Positions 25,655 through 33,973 of a stretch of DNA of 64,000 bases are shown here, one piece after another. The position numbers and the translations under genes are program-made. The notes beneath the pieces are model-generated. The model worked only from the letters and a program-made list of their open reading frames with translations. It was not told the origin of the DNA and made no database searches. Source of the stretch: Pedobacter fastidiosus (GTDB lineage: Bacteria > Bacteroidota > Bacteroidia > Sphingobacteriales > Sphingobacteriaceae); assembly GCF_014306625.1 (NCBI RefSeq), contig NZ_JACRYL010000006.1, forward strand, positions 84,088 through 148,087, written 5' to 3'. The stretch's first letter is position 1, and each line of letters begins with the position of its first letter.

Positions 25655-25681
25655 AAAAAAAGAGGCCCGAAAGCCTCTTTT
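25655..25681 (-). terminator. Rho-independent terminator
   Basis: AAAGAGGC and GCCTCTTT form a stem followed on the minus strand by a T tract, 6 bp after the stop of the first small secreted paralogue. Confidence 0.75.
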
Positions 25682-25686
25682 ATATT

Positions 25687-26190
25687 TTAATGTCTGCCGT
25701 GTTTTTCTCTGTGTCCTCTAGAGAATAAACTCGAATTTACTCTGCTGTCATGACGTCTATAATCAACGCGTTGTGGTCTGTAATTATTTCTCGGTGCACT
25801 ATATCTAACTCGGTTTCCACCTCCATAAGATGATCGGTAATAATTGGAATGATTGGAGTATTTAACTCTATGCGTATTGTAACTTCTGTATGGACTATTC
25901 CCATAAACAACTACTTTTCTACCTCTATGTAGATCGTAGCCTCTGTATCTTGCAGGCAGGTATCTAGATCTTGTCCAACGATTTCCGCTTAGATAAACAA
26001 ATTGCCTTTGCGGTACATAGTAGTAAGATTGAACTTCTGGAAGATAATAATAATTAACATCTTGGTAACCAGCTGGCACCCAATTGGGTTGAGCACCTAT
26101 GTTAACGTTTAAACTAATTTGAGCGTTTGATTGATTAGATGTTAAAGCCACGATACCTACAATCGCGGAGATGATTAATAACTTTTTCAT
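25687..26190 (-). CDS. Small secreted Tyr-rich protein, paralogue 1 of 3
   Basis: This 167-aa protein has a signal peptide ending in SNA-Q and a mature region starting ISLNVNIGAQPNW. Tyr-rich motifs follow (DVNYYYLPEVQSYYYVP), then a basic Arg/Tyr/His tail. It shares its framework with the next two genes. The family is a recurrent unannotated secreted family of Sphingobacteriaceae as far as I can tell, with no known function. The tail here is much more basic than in its two relatives. It has its own terminator, so each paralogue is probably a separate unit. Confidence 0.7.
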   Translation of the reverse strand: MKKLLIISAIVGIVALTSNQSNAQISLNVNIGAQPNWVPAGYQDVNYYYLPEVQSYYYVPQRQFVYLSGNRWTRSRYLPARYRGYDLHRGRKVVVYGNSPYRSYNTHRVKYSNHSNYYRSSYGGGNRVRYSAPRNNYRPQRVDYRRHDSRVNSSLFSRGHREKHGRH

Positions 26191-26264
26191 AATCTAATGT
26201 ATTTGTGTGTACAATTAAATATTCAAACGCTGTGCCAAAATTTCTATTGTAACAGAGATATAAA

Positions 26265-26292
26265 AAAAGGGAACCCCTTTCGAAATTCCCTT
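26265..26292 (-). terminator. Rho-independent terminator
   Basis: AAGGGAA and TTCCCTT form a stem with an A/T flank after the second paralogue. The loop resembles that of the third paralogue's terminator, so the duplication probably included the 3' end. Confidence 0.65.
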
Positions 26293-26311
26293 GTGCATTA
26301 CATCTTATATA

Positions 26312-26824
26312 TTAATGTTTTCCTTTGCCATTACCTTTTCCCTTATGGCCATTTCCGTTCCCATTATTCCCTTTTCCATAGATTTTTTTTGCTTGTCCTG
26401 GAGGCATTCCGTGTGGATGGCCTTTAACAACATAATATTTGCTATCTCGACTATCTCTAATAACTAATTGACCTTTATTGCCTTTAAATTTCCCATACTT
26501 TACTTTATCATTCTTGAAATTTAAGTAAGGTTTTGGGGAGTTAATTACAACTTTGTATCCGTTGTATAAATCATAGTTGCCATATCTTGAAGGTAAATTA
26601 TTCGCAAAAACCCAATCATTTCCATTTAAGTAAACAAATTGTTTCTTCGGTACATAATAATAACTTTCTACATCTGGGAGGTAATAATAATCTACGTGAT
26701 CGTAACCTGTAGGACCCCAAAGTGGTTGCGAACCAATATTTACATTCACATTTAATTGTGCTTTTACTGAAATGCTGAGAAATGAAACCATCAGTGCTGC
26801 AGCGATTAGAAATAATTTTTTCAT
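26312..26824 (-). CDS. Small secreted Tyr-rich protein, paralogue 2 of 3
   Basis: This 170-aa protein has a signal peptide ending VKA-Q and a mature start LNVNVNIGSQPLWGP. The shared block HVDYYYLPDVESYYYVPKKQ and YDLYNGYKVVINSPKPYL follow. A DSRDSKYYVVKGHPHG segment is shared with paralogue 3, and the C-terminus is a Gly/Asn/Lys low-complexity tail. It is closest to paralogue 3. Function is unknown. A surface or periplasmic location is inferred from the signal peptide only. Confidence 0.72.
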   Translation of the reverse strand: MKKLFLIAAALMVSFLSISVKAQLNVNVNIGSQPLWGPTGYDHVDYYYLPDVESYYYVPKKQFVYLNGNDWVFANNLPSRYGNYDLYNGYKVVINSPKPYLNFKNDKVKYGKFKGNKGQLVIRDSRDSKYYVVKGHPHGMPPGQAKKIYGKGNNGNGNGHKGKGNGKGKH

Positions 26825-26888
26825 AATTGATTATATAAGTGTGTTTGGTATTTAATGCCAAAGCCCATGCCAAAAACTAAAAAACAAA

Positions 26889-26915
26889 AAAGGGAACCTC
26901 TTTCGAAATTCCCTT
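26889..26915 (-). terminator. Rho-independent terminator
   Basis: AAGGGAA and TTCCCTT form a stem with an AAAAAA flank after the third paralogue. Confidence 0.65.
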
Positions 26916-26935
26916 GGCACAACTAAATAATATAA

Positions 26936-27547
26936 TTAATGTCTGTCGTTTCCACGTTTTGGATCATTTCTATCCGGACGATTGTTTCCGCCTTTATTCC
27001 CTGCTGGTCGACCGTTATTTTGAGTTGGCCTTACTTGTTGAGCAGGTCTGTTAACTACTTGCGGACGACTCGGGCGGACATTGTTTTGTGGGCGAACAAC
27101 TTGAGCTGGTCTGTTATTTGAGTTGTAATTAGGATGTCCTTTTACTACATAATATTTTGTATCACGACTATCTCTAATCACTGTTTGACGACCACCGTAG
27201 TTTTTGTATCTGCTGTAATTAGTTACATAATAATTGTTCTGTAAATATGGCCTTGGTTTATTGATCACCACTTTATATGATCTGTATAAATCGAAATTAC
27301 CATATTGAGCGGGCAAACTATTTACCCAAACCCAACGACCGCCATTGGAAATAATATATTGGCCAGATGGGACATAATAATAAGCATCAATATCAGGGAA
27401 ATAGTAATAATCTACATGATCGTAACCTGTTGGCCCCCAAACTGGTTGCGAACCAATATTTATGTTTAAACTAACCTGTGCTTTCGCATTGTTTATGCTG
27501 AATAATGAAACCATCAGAACTGCAGCAAATAATACTAACTTTTTCAT
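26936..27547 (-). CDS. Small secreted Tyr-rich protein, paralogue 3 of 3
   Basis: This 203-aa protein has a signal peptide ending AKA-Q, then VSLNINIGSQPVWGPTGYD and the same HVDYYYFPDIDAYYYVP block as its neighbours. DSRDTKYYVVKGHPNY follows. It alone has a long Pro/Arg/Gln/Asn-rich tail (from about 145), likely disordered. It is the largest member of the tandem array. Function is unknown. Confidence 0.72.
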   Translation of the reverse strand: MKKLVLFAAVLMVSLFSINNAKAQVSLNINIGSQPVWGPTGYDHVDYYYFPDIDAYYYVPSGQYIISNGGRWVWVNSLPAQYGNFDLYRSYKVVINKPRPYLQNNYYVTNYSRYKNYGGRQTVIRDSRDTKYYVVKGHPNYNSNNRPAQVVRPQNNVRPSRPQVVNRPAQQVRPTQNNGRPAGNKGGNNRPDRNDPKRGNDRH

Positions 27548-27708
27548 AACGTTTTTAAATTAAGGGTTTCTTTTTGTGTTTGGTTAATAGACGGTGAGTT
27601 TGCTCACTAGTTTAATTATGATAATCTGTTTTAACATTCTTTAACTAAATTTCTTATTACGAATTACATTGAGTAATTTTACTCATTGTATTGAGTAAAT
27701 TGTAAATT

Positions 27709-28896
27709 ATGTTTGAACGTATTGAATTACAAAGGGTTATAAAGGTGCTGAACGAACCAAAAAGATTTATTCAAGTGCTTGTTGGGCCAAGACAGATAGG
27801 GAAAACTACCTTAATTAATCAATTGGTTCAGAAAATTACTGTGCCCTATTTGTTTGAATCTGCAGATGCTGTTCCTGCATCAGATAAAACATGGATTGAG
27901 CTAATCTGGAATAATTCACGCCAAACAATAAAGGAATTAGGTGTTAATGAATATCTTTTAGTAATTGATGAAATCCAAAAAATAGATAATTGGAGTGAAA
28001 TTGTAAAACGATTATGGGATGAGGACATGAGAAATGGAATCAATATTAAAGTGATTTTATTGGGCTCATCAAGACTACTCATCCAGCAAGGATTAACGGA
28101 ATCATTAGCTGGTCGTTTCGAATTAACTTATTTAGGGCATTGGAGTTTTACCGAGATGGAAAAAGCTTTTGGTTTCACAGCAGAGCAATATGTTTGGTTT
28201 GGTGGTTATCCTGGTTCGGCAGGATTAATTGATGACGAAGAACGTTGGAAAAATTATGTTTCAAATGCATTAATAGAAACTAGTATTTCAAAAGATATAT
28301 TGATGCTCACCCGAGTGGATAAGCCTGCCTTAATGAAAAGATTATTTGAATTAGGTTGTTTATATTCTGGTCAAATTCTCTCTTTTACAAAGATTTTAGG
28401 TCAGCTATCTGATGCAGGAAATACCACGACATTATCTCATTATTTGCAGCTATTAGATACGGCTGGATTATTGGGTGGGATTGAAAAATTTGCTGCAGAT
28501 GTGATTCGCAAACGTTCATCGAGCCCAAAATTTCAGGTTCACAACAACGCCTTAGTTAGCGCTCAACGAAACGAATATTTTGAAGAGATAAAGAAACAAC
28601 CTGCCGAATGGGGCAGAATGGTCGAATCATCAATTGGTGCACATTTATTAAATTCTTCTCTTGTGGAGGGTTATAAAGTATTTTATTGGCGACATAGAAA
28701 TGATGAAGTAGATTTTGTTTTAGAAAAGCGAGGCAAGGTAATCGGCTTAGAAGTTAAAAGCACAGGTTTGGTAACAGGAACTTCAGGCATGGCCGCATTC
28801 AGCAAAATGTATAAACCAGATAAAGTGCTTATGGTTGGTGCAGGTGGCATACCATGGCAAGAATTTTTAAAAATTTCTCCAGTTAGTCTTTTTTAA
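27709..28896 (+). CDS. AAA-14 / DUF4143 family ATPase
   Basis: This 395-aa protein carries an N-terminal P-loop ATPase with Walker A GPRQIGKTT (26-34), Walker B LLVIDEIQKI and LLGSSRLL (sensor). A C-terminal DUF4143 region begins near 200 and includes the restriction-endonuclease-like DEVDFVLEKRGKVIGLEVKS block. Such proteins are very common in bacteria and archaea and have no settled role, although links to mobile elements or defence have been proposed. It stands alone. Three ACTCA/GAGT-containing motifs lie just upstream of its start. Confidence 0.85.
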   Translation: MFERIELQRVIKVLNEPKRFIQVLVGPRQIGKTTLINQLVQKITVPYLFESADAVPASDKTWIELIWNNSRQTIKELGVNEYLLVIDEIQKIDNWSEIVKRLWDEDMRNGINIKVILLGSSRLLIQQGLTESLAGRFELTYLGHWSFTEMEKAFGFTAEQYVWFGGYPGSAGLIDDEERWKNYVSNALIETSISKDILMLTRVDKPALMKRLFELGCLYSGQILSFTKILGQLSDAGNTTTLSHYLQLLDTAGLLGGIEKFAADVIRKRSSSPKFQVHNNALVSAQRNEYFEEIKKQPAEWGRMVESSIGAHLLNSSLVEGYKVFYWRHRNDEVDFVLEKRGKVIGLEVKSTGLVTGTSGMAAFSKMYKPDKVLMVGAGGIPWQEFLKISPVSLF

Positions 28897-29014
28897 AAAA
28901 CATTAAAATAACAGCAGATTTATAAGGATTAAACTAATCATCATATTTGATTTTTGTTTTTCCTGGGATAAAAATTCGTGCTAATTTTGTAGCAAATTAA
29001 GTTTAGTTAATAAC

Positions 29015-29022
29015 TATATTTG
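29015..29022 (+). promoter_or_regulatory. -7 box candidate (TATATTTG) of gatB
   Basis: TATATTTG fits TAnnTTTG, 74 bp upstream of the gatB ATG. A second match, TAATTTTG, lies at 28982-28989. The leader contains repeated ATCTGTGTT/ATCTGTGGT motifs. Confidence 0.35.
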
Positions 29023-29095
29023 CTCCATAAAATTTAATAATAGATAAGCCTAAATCTGTGTTTATCTGTGTTCATCTGTGGTTAATAAAAAATAA

Positions 29096-30559
29096 ATGTC
29101 TTTACAAGAAACAAGCCCACAAACTAACTACGAACTCGTTTCAGGACTAGAAATTCACGTTCAGTTAAATACCAATACCAAAATATTTTCTGCTGATAGT
29201 GCTTCTTTCGGAGCTTTGCCTAATCAAAACATTTCTACAGTATCATTAGCATTGCCTGGTGCTTTGCCTAAACTGAATAAAGAAGTTATAGCAAAAGCAA
29301 TTAGAATTGGCTTGGCTTTAAATTGTACAATAAATCAAACCAACCATTTCGACAGAAAGAATTATTTCTATGCAGATTTGCCTAAAGGTTATCAAATTAC
29401 CCAAGATAGCCAACCCATTTGTGTTAATGGTTTTTTGGAAGTTGAGCTTTCGGATGGTTCGACAAAGAAAATCGGAATTAACAGAATCCACTTAGAAGAA
29501 GATGCAGGAAAAAGTATTCATGATCAGGATGAAAATTATTCTTTGGTTGATTTAAATCGTGCCGGTGTTCCTTTAATCGAAATTGTTACCGAACCAGATA
29601 TTCGTAGTGCTGAAGAGGCTTCGGCTTTGCTAAGTGAAATTAGAAAGTTGGTTCGCCATTTAAATGTGAGTGATGGCAACATGGAGGAGGGAAGTTTGCG
29701 TTGCGATGCAAATATTTCTATTCGCGAATATGGTGCAACGGAATATGGAACCCGTTGCGAAGTAAAAAACCTAAACTCTATGCGTAACGTACGTAGAGCA
29801 ATGGATTTTGAATTCGGCCGTCAAGTTGAGGTAATTTCTAATGGCGGAAAAATTATTCAGAGTACCTTAAACTTTGATGCTGATAAAGGAACAACATCGC
29901 CAATGCGAACTAAAGAAGAGGCAAATGATTATCGCTATTTTGCGGATCCAGATTTGCAACCCGTAGTAATTTCTGATGATTGGTTGGCTGAGATTAAATC
30001 TGCAATGCCCGCTTTACCAAATGAAATTTCTAAACAGATGATTTCTGAGTTTGGAATAAGCAAAGCTGATGCTGCACTTTTTGCCGAGGATATTGATCTG
30101 TTAAGTTACTTTAATCAAGCCTTATCAACCGTAAAAAATAAAAAAAGCTTAATAAATTGGTTAATTGGGCCAATTAGAGCAATGTTGAATGACCGAGGAA
30201 TTTCTATAGCCAACTATAAAGTTAAAGCGGAACAATTGGCCGAAGCCGTAAATTTGGTTGATGATAAAAAGATTACCCAGCAAATTGCCATTCAGCAATT
30301 GTTGCCAGCTGTTGAAGAAAATGAAAACTCCAATGTTGTGAGTTTAGCACAATCCTTAAACCTTTTGATTTCCGAAAACGGAGATGAATTGGGTGGATTT
30401 ATTGATGAAGTATTAAGTAAATATCCTCAACAAGTAGATGCATACAAGAAAGGCAAAAAGGGCGTTTTAGGTTTGTTTGTTGGCGATGTTATGAAGTTGG
30501 CAAAAGGCAAAGCAGATGCTAAAAAATTAAATGAATTAATCCTCGAAAAACTAAAATAG
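29096..30559 (+). CDS. gatB: Asp-tRNA(Asn)/Glu-tRNA(Gln) amidotransferase subunit B
   Basis: This 487-aa subunit is full length. The GatB N-terminal catalytic domain has LEIHVQLNT, a FYADLPKGYQITQ segment, HLEEDAGKS and the EGSLRCDANIS block. The C-terminal YqeY-like tRNA-binding domain starts near 335. With GatA and GatC it amidates mischarged Glu-tRNA-Gln or Asp-tRNA-Asn using ammonia from GatA. gatA and gatC are not in the window, as is common in Bacteroidota where the gat genes are dispersed. Confidence 0.96.
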   Translation: MSLQETSPQTNYELVSGLEIHVQLNTNTKIFSADSASFGALPNQNISTVSLALPGALPKLNKEVIAKAIRIGLALNCTINQTNHFDRKNYFYADLPKGYQITQDSQPICVNGFLEVELSDGSTKKIGINRIHLEEDAGKSIHDQDENYSLVDLNRAGVPLIEIVTEPDIRSAEEASALLSEIRKLVRHLNVSDGNMEEGSLRCDANISIREYGATEYGTRCEVKNLNSMRNVRRAMDFEFGRQVEVISNGGKIIQSTLNFDADKGTTSPMRTKEEANDYRYFADPDLQPVVISDDWLAEIKSAMPALPNEISKQMISEFGISKADAALFAEDIDLLSYFNQALSTVKNKKSLINWLIGPIRAMLNDRGISIANYKVKAEQLAEAVNLVDDKKITQQIAIQQLLPAVEENENSNVVSLAQSLNLLISENGDELGGFIDEVLSKYPQQVDAYKKGKKGVLGLFVGDVMKLAKGKADAKKLNELILEKLK

Positions 30560-30586
30560 AAACACCATATCCGTAAAAATACCATA

Positions 30587-31699
30587 ATGAAATTAAAACA
30601 ATTAAGCCTAATCATGCTCATCGCAGTTGCGTTTGTTGCGTGTAAACCCAAAGATAGCTTTGTAATAGATGGGACATTTCAAAACCCAGGTACAGAAAAG
30701 AAAGTATTTTTATTTGGAATGCAGGGTAGTACAATGATTGCGATAGATTCTACAAATCTTTCTGAAAAAGGAGAGTTTAAATTTATTCGTAAAACGCCAT
30801 CTGTAGATTTCTTTCGAGTTTCTGTAGGCAACCATGAATTTATGCTTATCGCCCAAAACGGGGATGAAATTAAATTAGAAGCAGATTTAGCCGATAAAAC
30901 ATTGGCCTATAAAATTTCTGGAGCACATGAGGTTGATAAATTATCGGAGCTAAACGGAATTAGAAATAACTTCGCCAAACAAGCAGAAAGGTTACAAGCA
31001 GAGCTTGAAGCCAAAGTAGCTAAACAACCTCAAGACAGAAGCGCCATTTTGGAGCAACTAAAGCCTCAATACGAATCTTACATTAAACAACTAAATGCTT
31101 CAATTTTAAAGTTTGCAGCTGATAATAAGGGAACACTAGCGAGTTTCTATGCGATGAATACTTTAAGTCCGCAAGAGTATGAAGCAGAATTGGTTAAATT
31201 TAGTGATGAGATTAAGGAAGAAATTAAAGGAAATGCTACTGTAGATACATTTGTTAAACAGATGGCGATGTTAAAAGCGGTTCAAGTTGGCCAACCTGCA
31301 CCAGCATTCACAATTAACACTGCAGAAGGAAAAGCGGTAAATTTATCAGACTATAAAGGTAAATATGTACTGCTTGATTTCTGGGCATCTTGGTGCCAGC
31401 CTTGTCGCCAGGAAAATCCAAATGTGGTTAAAGTTTACAATAAATATAAAGATAGAAACTTCGATATTTTGGGAATTTCTTTAGATACAGACAAGGCAGC
31501 GTGGTTGGGAGCAGTAAAAGCTGATGGTCTTGCATGGACTCATGTGAGTGAGCTCAAGGATTTTAATGGTGGTACCGTTAGAAAATACCAAGTTCAGGCA
31601 ATACCAACATCTTTCTTAATTGACCCAACTGGAAAAATTGCAGCCAAAAACCTTCGTGGCGAAGAACTGGATGCTTTTTTAGCGAAAACGTTACGTTAA
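30587..31699 (+). CDS. TlpA-like thiol-disulfide lipoprotein with DUF4369 domain
   Basis: This 370-aa protein has a signal peptide with a lipobox (AFVAC, Cys19), so it is a probable periplasm-facing lipoprotein. Residues 25-130 match the DUF4369 beta domain (FVIDGTF). A coiled helical linker follows. The C-terminal thioredoxin fold carries WASWCQPCRQE with redox Cys270 and Cys273 and a cis-Pro IPTSFLID segment. It probably reduces periplasmic disulfides or apocytochrome-type substrates. It follows gatB by 27 bp but is not functionally related to it. Confidence 0.88.
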   Translation: MKLKQLSLIMLIAVAFVACKPKDSFVIDGTFQNPGTEKKVFLFGMQGSTMIAIDSTNLSEKGEFKFIRKTPSVDFFRVSVGNHEFMLIAQNGDEIKLEADLADKTLAYKISGAHEVDKLSELNGIRNNFAKQAERLQAELEAKVAKQPQDRSAILEQLKPQYESYIKQLNASILKFAADNKGTLASFYAMNTLSPQEYEAELVKFSDEIKEEIKGNATVDTFVKQMAMLKAVQVGQPAPAFTINTAEGKAVNLSDYKGKYVLLDFWASWCQPCRQENPNVVKVYNKYKDRNFDILGISLDTDKAAWLGAVKADGLAWTHVSELKDFNGGTVRKYQVQAIPTSFLIDPTGKIAAKNLRGEELDAFLAKTLR

Positions 31700-31803
31700 A
31701 AGAAACTCAATGTTAAAGTAATTTAAGTCGTTAACAATTTCTTAACTTAGGCTTAACTGTATATTGCATCATAGACACTACTTTCGTAACAAATATTTAA
31801 TTT

Positions 31804-32493
31804 ATGAACAATCCCGGTCAGAAAATATTAATTGTTGATGATGAACCAGATATTCTGGAATTGATTGAATACAATTTAAAGAAAGAAGGATATCAGGTTT
31901 TCTTAGCCTCAAACGGACAAGAAGGTATTACTGTTGCAAAAAAGGTTCATCCTGATTTGATTATTTTAGATATCATGATGCCTAAAATGGATGGGATAGA
32001 AGCTTGTCGCTTAATGAGAGCCATTCCAGAATTCAAAAACACCTTTATGGTTTTCTTGACTGCCAGGAGCGAGGAGTATTCAGAAATTGCAGGTTTTAAT
32101 GTTGGTGCTGATGATTACATCGCAAAGCCAATTAAACCTCGTGCTTTGGTTAGTAGAATCAATGCGATTTTACGACGGAATTCTGGCACAGAAGAAATAT
32201 CAGAAAATAAATTAGAAATAGGTGATTTAGTAATTGATAGAGAAGCTTATTTAGTTTTTCAAAGCGGGAACAAAGTTGTTTTAGCAAAGAAAGAATTTGA
32301 GTTGCTTTATCTTTTGGCTTCAAAGCCCGGTAAAGTTTATACACGAGAGTCCATCCTTAAGAATATTTGGGAAGATTCTGTAGTTGTAACCAATAGAACG
32401 ATTGATGTTCACATCCGTAAACTTCGTGAAAAATTAGGCGAAACTTATGTATCGACCGTTAAAGGAGTTGGATATAAGTTTGAACTTTCTTAA
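31804..32493 (+). CDS. OmpR/PhoB-family response regulator
   Basis: This 229-aa regulator has a receiver domain (5-125) with the acidic pair IVDDEPD, the phospho-acceptor aspartate in LIILDIMMPKMDG, and the Lys of the DYIAKPIKP segment. A winged-helix DNA-binding domain (about 140-229) has the recognition helix TNRTIDVHIRKLREKL and ends in VKGVGYKFE. No histidine kinase gene is adjacent, so its partner is elsewhere. A role like PhoB is possible but not shown here. Confidence 0.92.
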   Translation: MNNPGQKILIVDDEPDILELIEYNLKKEGYQVFLASNGQEGITVAKKVHPDLIILDIMMPKMDGIEACRLMRAIPEFKNTFMVFLTARSEEYSEIAGFNVGADDYIAKPIKPRALVSRINAILRRNSGTEEISENKLEIGDLVIDREAYLVFQSGNKVVLAKKEFELLYLLASKPGKVYTRESILKNIWEDSVVVTNRTIDVHIRKLREKLGETYVSTVKGVGYKFELS

Positions 32494-32611
32494 AGCTATT
32501 TAAAAAATATATTAAGCCATGTACTCACTGATCATTCAGAAAGTATGTGGCTTTTTTGTTTTCTTGATATTAGTTATTATATTGTATTCCAGATAATTAA
32601 ATAAATAAATT

Positions 32612-33043
32612 ATGGCAGGAAATTCAATAAATCGTTATCATTTCTCAGTAGATTGGGGTGGAAGCAGAATAGGTTTTGCAGAGGTGTCTGGACTAGATAT
32701 TGAAATTGAAGCAGTTTCTGTTAGAGATGGCTCAAGCGCTGCTGATAGTGGAAGAAAAATTCCAGGGATTCGTAAATTTTCAAACATCACCCTTAAACGC
32801 GGAATTATTAAAGGAGATAATGATTTTTTCAATTGGATAAATACCAAATCTGTTGGCAATATTGAACGACGAGATTTAACCATTAATTTATTGGATGAAA
32901 GCCATAGTCCTATTTTTACATGGCAGGTAAAAAGCGCATTTCCTGTTAAGTACATTGGCCCTATTTTAATTTCGAATGATAGTGAAATTGCCCTTGAAAC
33001 ACTCGAATTAACCCATGAGGGCTTAACGGTAATCGCTCAATAA
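32612..33043 (+). CDS. Contractile tail tube-like protein (T4 gp19 / eCIS tube family), orphan
   Basis: This 143-aa protein has no signal peptide. It has the layout of the phage T4 gp19-like tail tube family: NRYHFSVDWGG, EVSGLDIEIE, a VRDGSSAADSGRKIPGIRKFSNITLKRG stretch, a FNWI segment and a closing LELTHEGL. Such proteins build the inner tube of phage tails, R-type bacteriocins, extracellular contractile injection systems and the Bacteroidota T6SS-iii. No sheath, baseplate, spike or ATPase gene is present within reach, so it is a solitary tube gene here. Its assembly or other role is unknown. Confidence 0.82.
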   Translation: MAGNSINRYHFSVDWGGSRIGFAEVSGLDIEIEAVSVRDGSSAADSGRKIPGIRKFSNITLKRGIIKGDNDFFNWINTKSVGNIERRDLTINLLDESHSPIFTWQVKSAFPVKYIGPILISNDSEIALETLELTHEGLTVIAQ

Positions 33044-33144
33044 CATCATATCTGAATTGGATTTTCTGTAATAGCTAATCCAATTTCTAATAAACCGTTA
33101 ACCTTTTATCTATGGTTAATTTCTAAACCAATTAAATAAAATCG

Positions 33145-33152
33145 TATTTTTG
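33145..33152 (+). promoter_or_regulatory. -7 box (TATTTTTG) of the pseudouridine synthase gene
   Basis: TATTTTTG fits TAnnTTTG and lies 14 bp before the TTG at 33167 and 23 bp before the TTG at 33176. It supports a start at one of these codons with a very short leader. Confidence 0.45.
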
Positions 33153-33166
33153 CGCCTCATTAATAC

Positions 33167-33898
33167 TTGCACAGTTTGAAGTACCCAAATTTTAAAGACC
33201 TTATTCTTTTCGAAGACAACGATTTTATTGTTATTAACAAACCGCCATTCTTAGCCTCTCTTGATGAGCGTGGAGGTTCGGGAGAAACCAATGTATTGCG
33301 ACTAGCTAAACAATATAGCGATGATGCGCAGGTTTGTCATAGGTTAGATAAGGAAACTTCTGGGGCTTTAATTATCGCCAAAAATCCTGAGGCTTATCGC
33401 CATGCATCTATGCAATTTGAAAGACGAGAAGTAGACAAAACCTATCATGCTGTTGTAGATGGCCATGTAATTTTCGATAAGTTGCTAATTGATTTACCTA
33501 TTTTAAATGACGGCAATAAAAACGTAACTATAGATAGAGCAGAAGGAAAAAGAGCCGAAACCATTTTTGATTCCTTAAAATATTACAAGCATTATACTTT
33601 GGTAGAGTGTAAGCCAATTACTGGTAGAATGCACCAAATCCGCATCCACTTGGCCACTCAAAGAGCCGCAATTGTTGGTGATGAAATGTATCGTGGTAAG
33701 GAAGTTTTCTTATCCTCCATTAAACGTGGGTATAAATTAACCAAAGGCGAAGAAGAGCAGCCGATTATGAAACGGTTTGCATTACACGCCAGGCATTTGG
33801 TTTTTAAAGGTTTAAACGATCAGGATATCGTAATTGATGCACCTTATCCAAAAGATTTTGCGACCTTAATTAAGTTGCTGGATAAATTTGATGCTTAA
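33167..33898 (+). CDS. RluA-family RNA pseudouridine synthase
   Basis: This 243-aa synthase has the catalytic aspartate motif HRLDKETSG near residue 58-66 and the RluA-type GRMHQIRIHLA. It isomerises uridine in rRNA or tRNA. There is no N-terminal S4 domain, so it resembles short RluA/RluC-like enzymes. There is no ATG near the 5' end. TTG at 33167 or at 33176 must be the start, and the reading frame before Lys-Tyr-Pro is not conserved enough to choose. Confidence 0.87.
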   Translation: MHSLKYPNFKDLILFEDNDFIVINKPPFLASLDERGGSGETNVLRLAKQYSDDAQVCHRLDKETSGALIIAKNPEAYRHASMQFERREVDKTYHAVVDGHVIFDKLLIDLPILNDGNKNVTIDRAEGKRAETIFDSLKYYKHYTLVECKPITGRMHQIRIHLATQRAAIVGDEMYRGKEVFLSSIKRGYKLTKGEEEQPIMKRFALHARHLVFKGLNDQDIVIDAPYPKDFATLIKLLDKFDA

Positions 33899-33973
33899 CT
33901 AAACAATAAAATTGGCTCACTAAATCAGTTTTGTTACATTTGGAACATTCGCTCTCTATTAAACTCCAATAGA

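Noticed and set aside
28951..29022. Complete -33/-7 promoter for gatB
   Set aside because: A -7 match is present but the only TTTG candidates are about 25 bp away, longer than usual, so only the -7 box is listed.
32612..33043. Prophage remnant around the tube-like gene
   Set aside because: No integrase, capsid, terminase, or other tail genes flank it; the neighbours are core chromosomal genes.
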